DNA of 24,393 nucleotides from CAYQTO01 sp964420455 (GTDB lineage: Bacteria; Sumerlaeota; Sumerlaeia; SLMS01): contig CAYQTO010000035.1 in assembly GCA_964420455.1 (NCBI GenBank), forward strand, positions 1-24,393, written 5' to 3'. Made by a program: the position numbers and the translations under genes. The notes under the pieces were generated by a model. It worked only from the letters and a program-made list of their open reading frames with translations, searched no databases and was not told the origin of the DNA. Position 1 is the stretch's first letter. Every line of letters begins with the position of its first letter. This document shows, one piece after another, positions 23,760 to 24,393 of the stretch.

Positions 23760-24393
23760 TGGCCATCCACCAGTTTTTCCGCCACGGAGGGGAAATGTTC
23801 GTGCAGTCGTTCAAGGGGAATGAGGGGGACATCGGCGAGGGCCGGGTAAACGACGATCTTTCCCGCAAGGCTGCGGTCCTCTACCGCCTTCATGCCGTCG
23901 ATTGCCCCCGCCATACCGGAAATCGCGTCGACAGAGGCATCCGTATTCAGCGATCCGCCGATCACCTTGCCCAGCAGCAGGCGCATGTCGTCGATCGTGG
24001 AGCCGGAGGTACCGTATAGAAAGATAGACTTGGCGATGATGGCATCCATGTCGAGGTCCATGGTGACGGGGGCCGGGATGCCGGCAAAGAGGTTGATGAT
24101 GGCGCCGTGACCGGCCTTGGCCACGGCCTCGGTGACGAGGGCGCTCACGGGCGCCATAATGGCGAAATAGGTGAACGGACCGGCGGGGTCGTCGGACTTG
24201 GGGTTATGCACGGCAAGAGGGATGCCGTTGGCCCGGGCAAAGGGGCCCGCCTTGCGATCGAGCATGCGAAGTCGCTCGTCGTCGAAGTCCGTCGCAGCCA
24301 CCGCGAGGTCCTTCCGCCCGGAGCAGAGGGCCCGAATCACATGCATCTGGCCCATGGGGCCGCCGGCCCCCATCACGAGGATGGTGTCGCCGT
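23711..24393 (-). CDS. Zinc-type alcohol dehydrogenase, sorbose-1-phosphate reductase-like (partial)
   Basis: The C-terminal 227 residues of an MDR-family dehydrogenase that continues past the right edge, so the catalytic zinc domain is not visible. Seen: the nucleotide-binding motif VMGAGGPMGQMHVIRAL, NLFAGIPAPVTMDLDMDAI, LYGTSGSTIDDMRLLL, LNTDASVDAISGMAGAIDGM and KIVVYPAL. The GTSGS and SGMxGAIDG segments are reminiscent of SorE-type L-sorbose-1-phosphate reductases. The gene is upstream of, and overlaps by 49 bp, the SIS/CBS isomerase, and heads a probable hexitol-phosphate operon. The FLYGT segment uses the rare Leu codon CTA, producing GTATAGA, a near copy of the iterated octamer. Confidence 0.75.
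   Translation of the reverse strand, partial: GDTILVMGAGGPMGQMHVIRALCSGRKDLAVAATDFDDERLRMLDRKAGPFARANGIPLAVHNPKSDDPAGPFTYFAIMAPVSALVTEAVAKAGHGAIINLFAGIPAPVTMDLDMDAIIAKSIFLYGTSGSTIDDMRLLLGKVIGGSLNTDASVDAISGMAGAIDGMKAVEDRSLAGKIVVYPALADVPLIPLERLHEHFPSVAEKLVDGQWNKEAEAELLRVAKG

Overview
The window is about 24.4 kb of GC-rich bacterial chromosome (roughly 65% G+C by eye), densely packed and with no tRNA, rRNA, insertion sequence, phage gene or CRISPR array that I can see. A ten-base N run at 10500-10509 shows it is a draft or metagenomic scaffold. An arabinose-5-phosphate-isomerase-type SIS/CBS protein, a GDP-fucose pathway and a glycosyltransferase cluster suggest a Gram-negative-type envelope. 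The mixture (SpmA/SpmB pair, golvesin-domain amidase, mutarotase-like protein, PTS EI and HPr with no EII in view) would fit an uncultured lineage near the PVC/FCB or related candidate phyla, but the sequence alone does not settle the taxonomy.

Layout from the left: the end of a sigma-54-type activator (Fis helix-turn-helix); convergent to it, a minus-strand pair ThpR-EngB coupled through GTGA. Then a plus-strand run: HPr, enzyme I, an unrecognised 137-aa protein, an ArgD-type aminotransferase, and a SpmA/SpmB pair in which SpmA carries a large predicted extracytoplasmic beta-rich insertion. From 7.4 to 13.7 kb a minus-strand operon reads UspA, AGCS sodium:alanine symporter, a secreted amidase with golvesin and FN3 domains, and a mutarotase-like protein. 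Divergent from it is a glutamate dehydrogenase. These suggest a theme of amino-acid (alanine, glutamate) and cell-wall peptide handling.

From 15.2 to 18.6 kb three minus-strand glycosyltransferases are joined by two ATGA overlaps. They are divergent from GDP-fucose synthase and GDP-mannose 4,6-dehydratase, which together would make GDP-L-fucose for a surface polysaccharide. A winged-helix/DnaD-like protein is translationally coupled behind the dehydratase. The right end is a minus-strand sugar-phosphate operon: a sorbose-1-phosphate-reductase-like dehydrogenase (partial), a GutQ/KdsD isomerase, and a mannitol-1-phosphate-dehydrogenase-like enzyme.

The most unusual signal is not a gene. The octamer GTATAGAC (complement GTCTATAC) occurs 12 times, against roughly 0.3 expected for this base composition. 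It sits in two reading frames and repeatedly forces otherwise disfavoured codons (Tyr TAT, Arg AGA). A related perfect 18-bp palindrome made of two overlapping half-sites lies in the SpmA gene. This looks like a genome-wide iterated DNA motif rather than a consequence of protein sequence. Second are the SpmA insertion domain and a hairpin that would hide the ribosome-binding site of the amidase gene.
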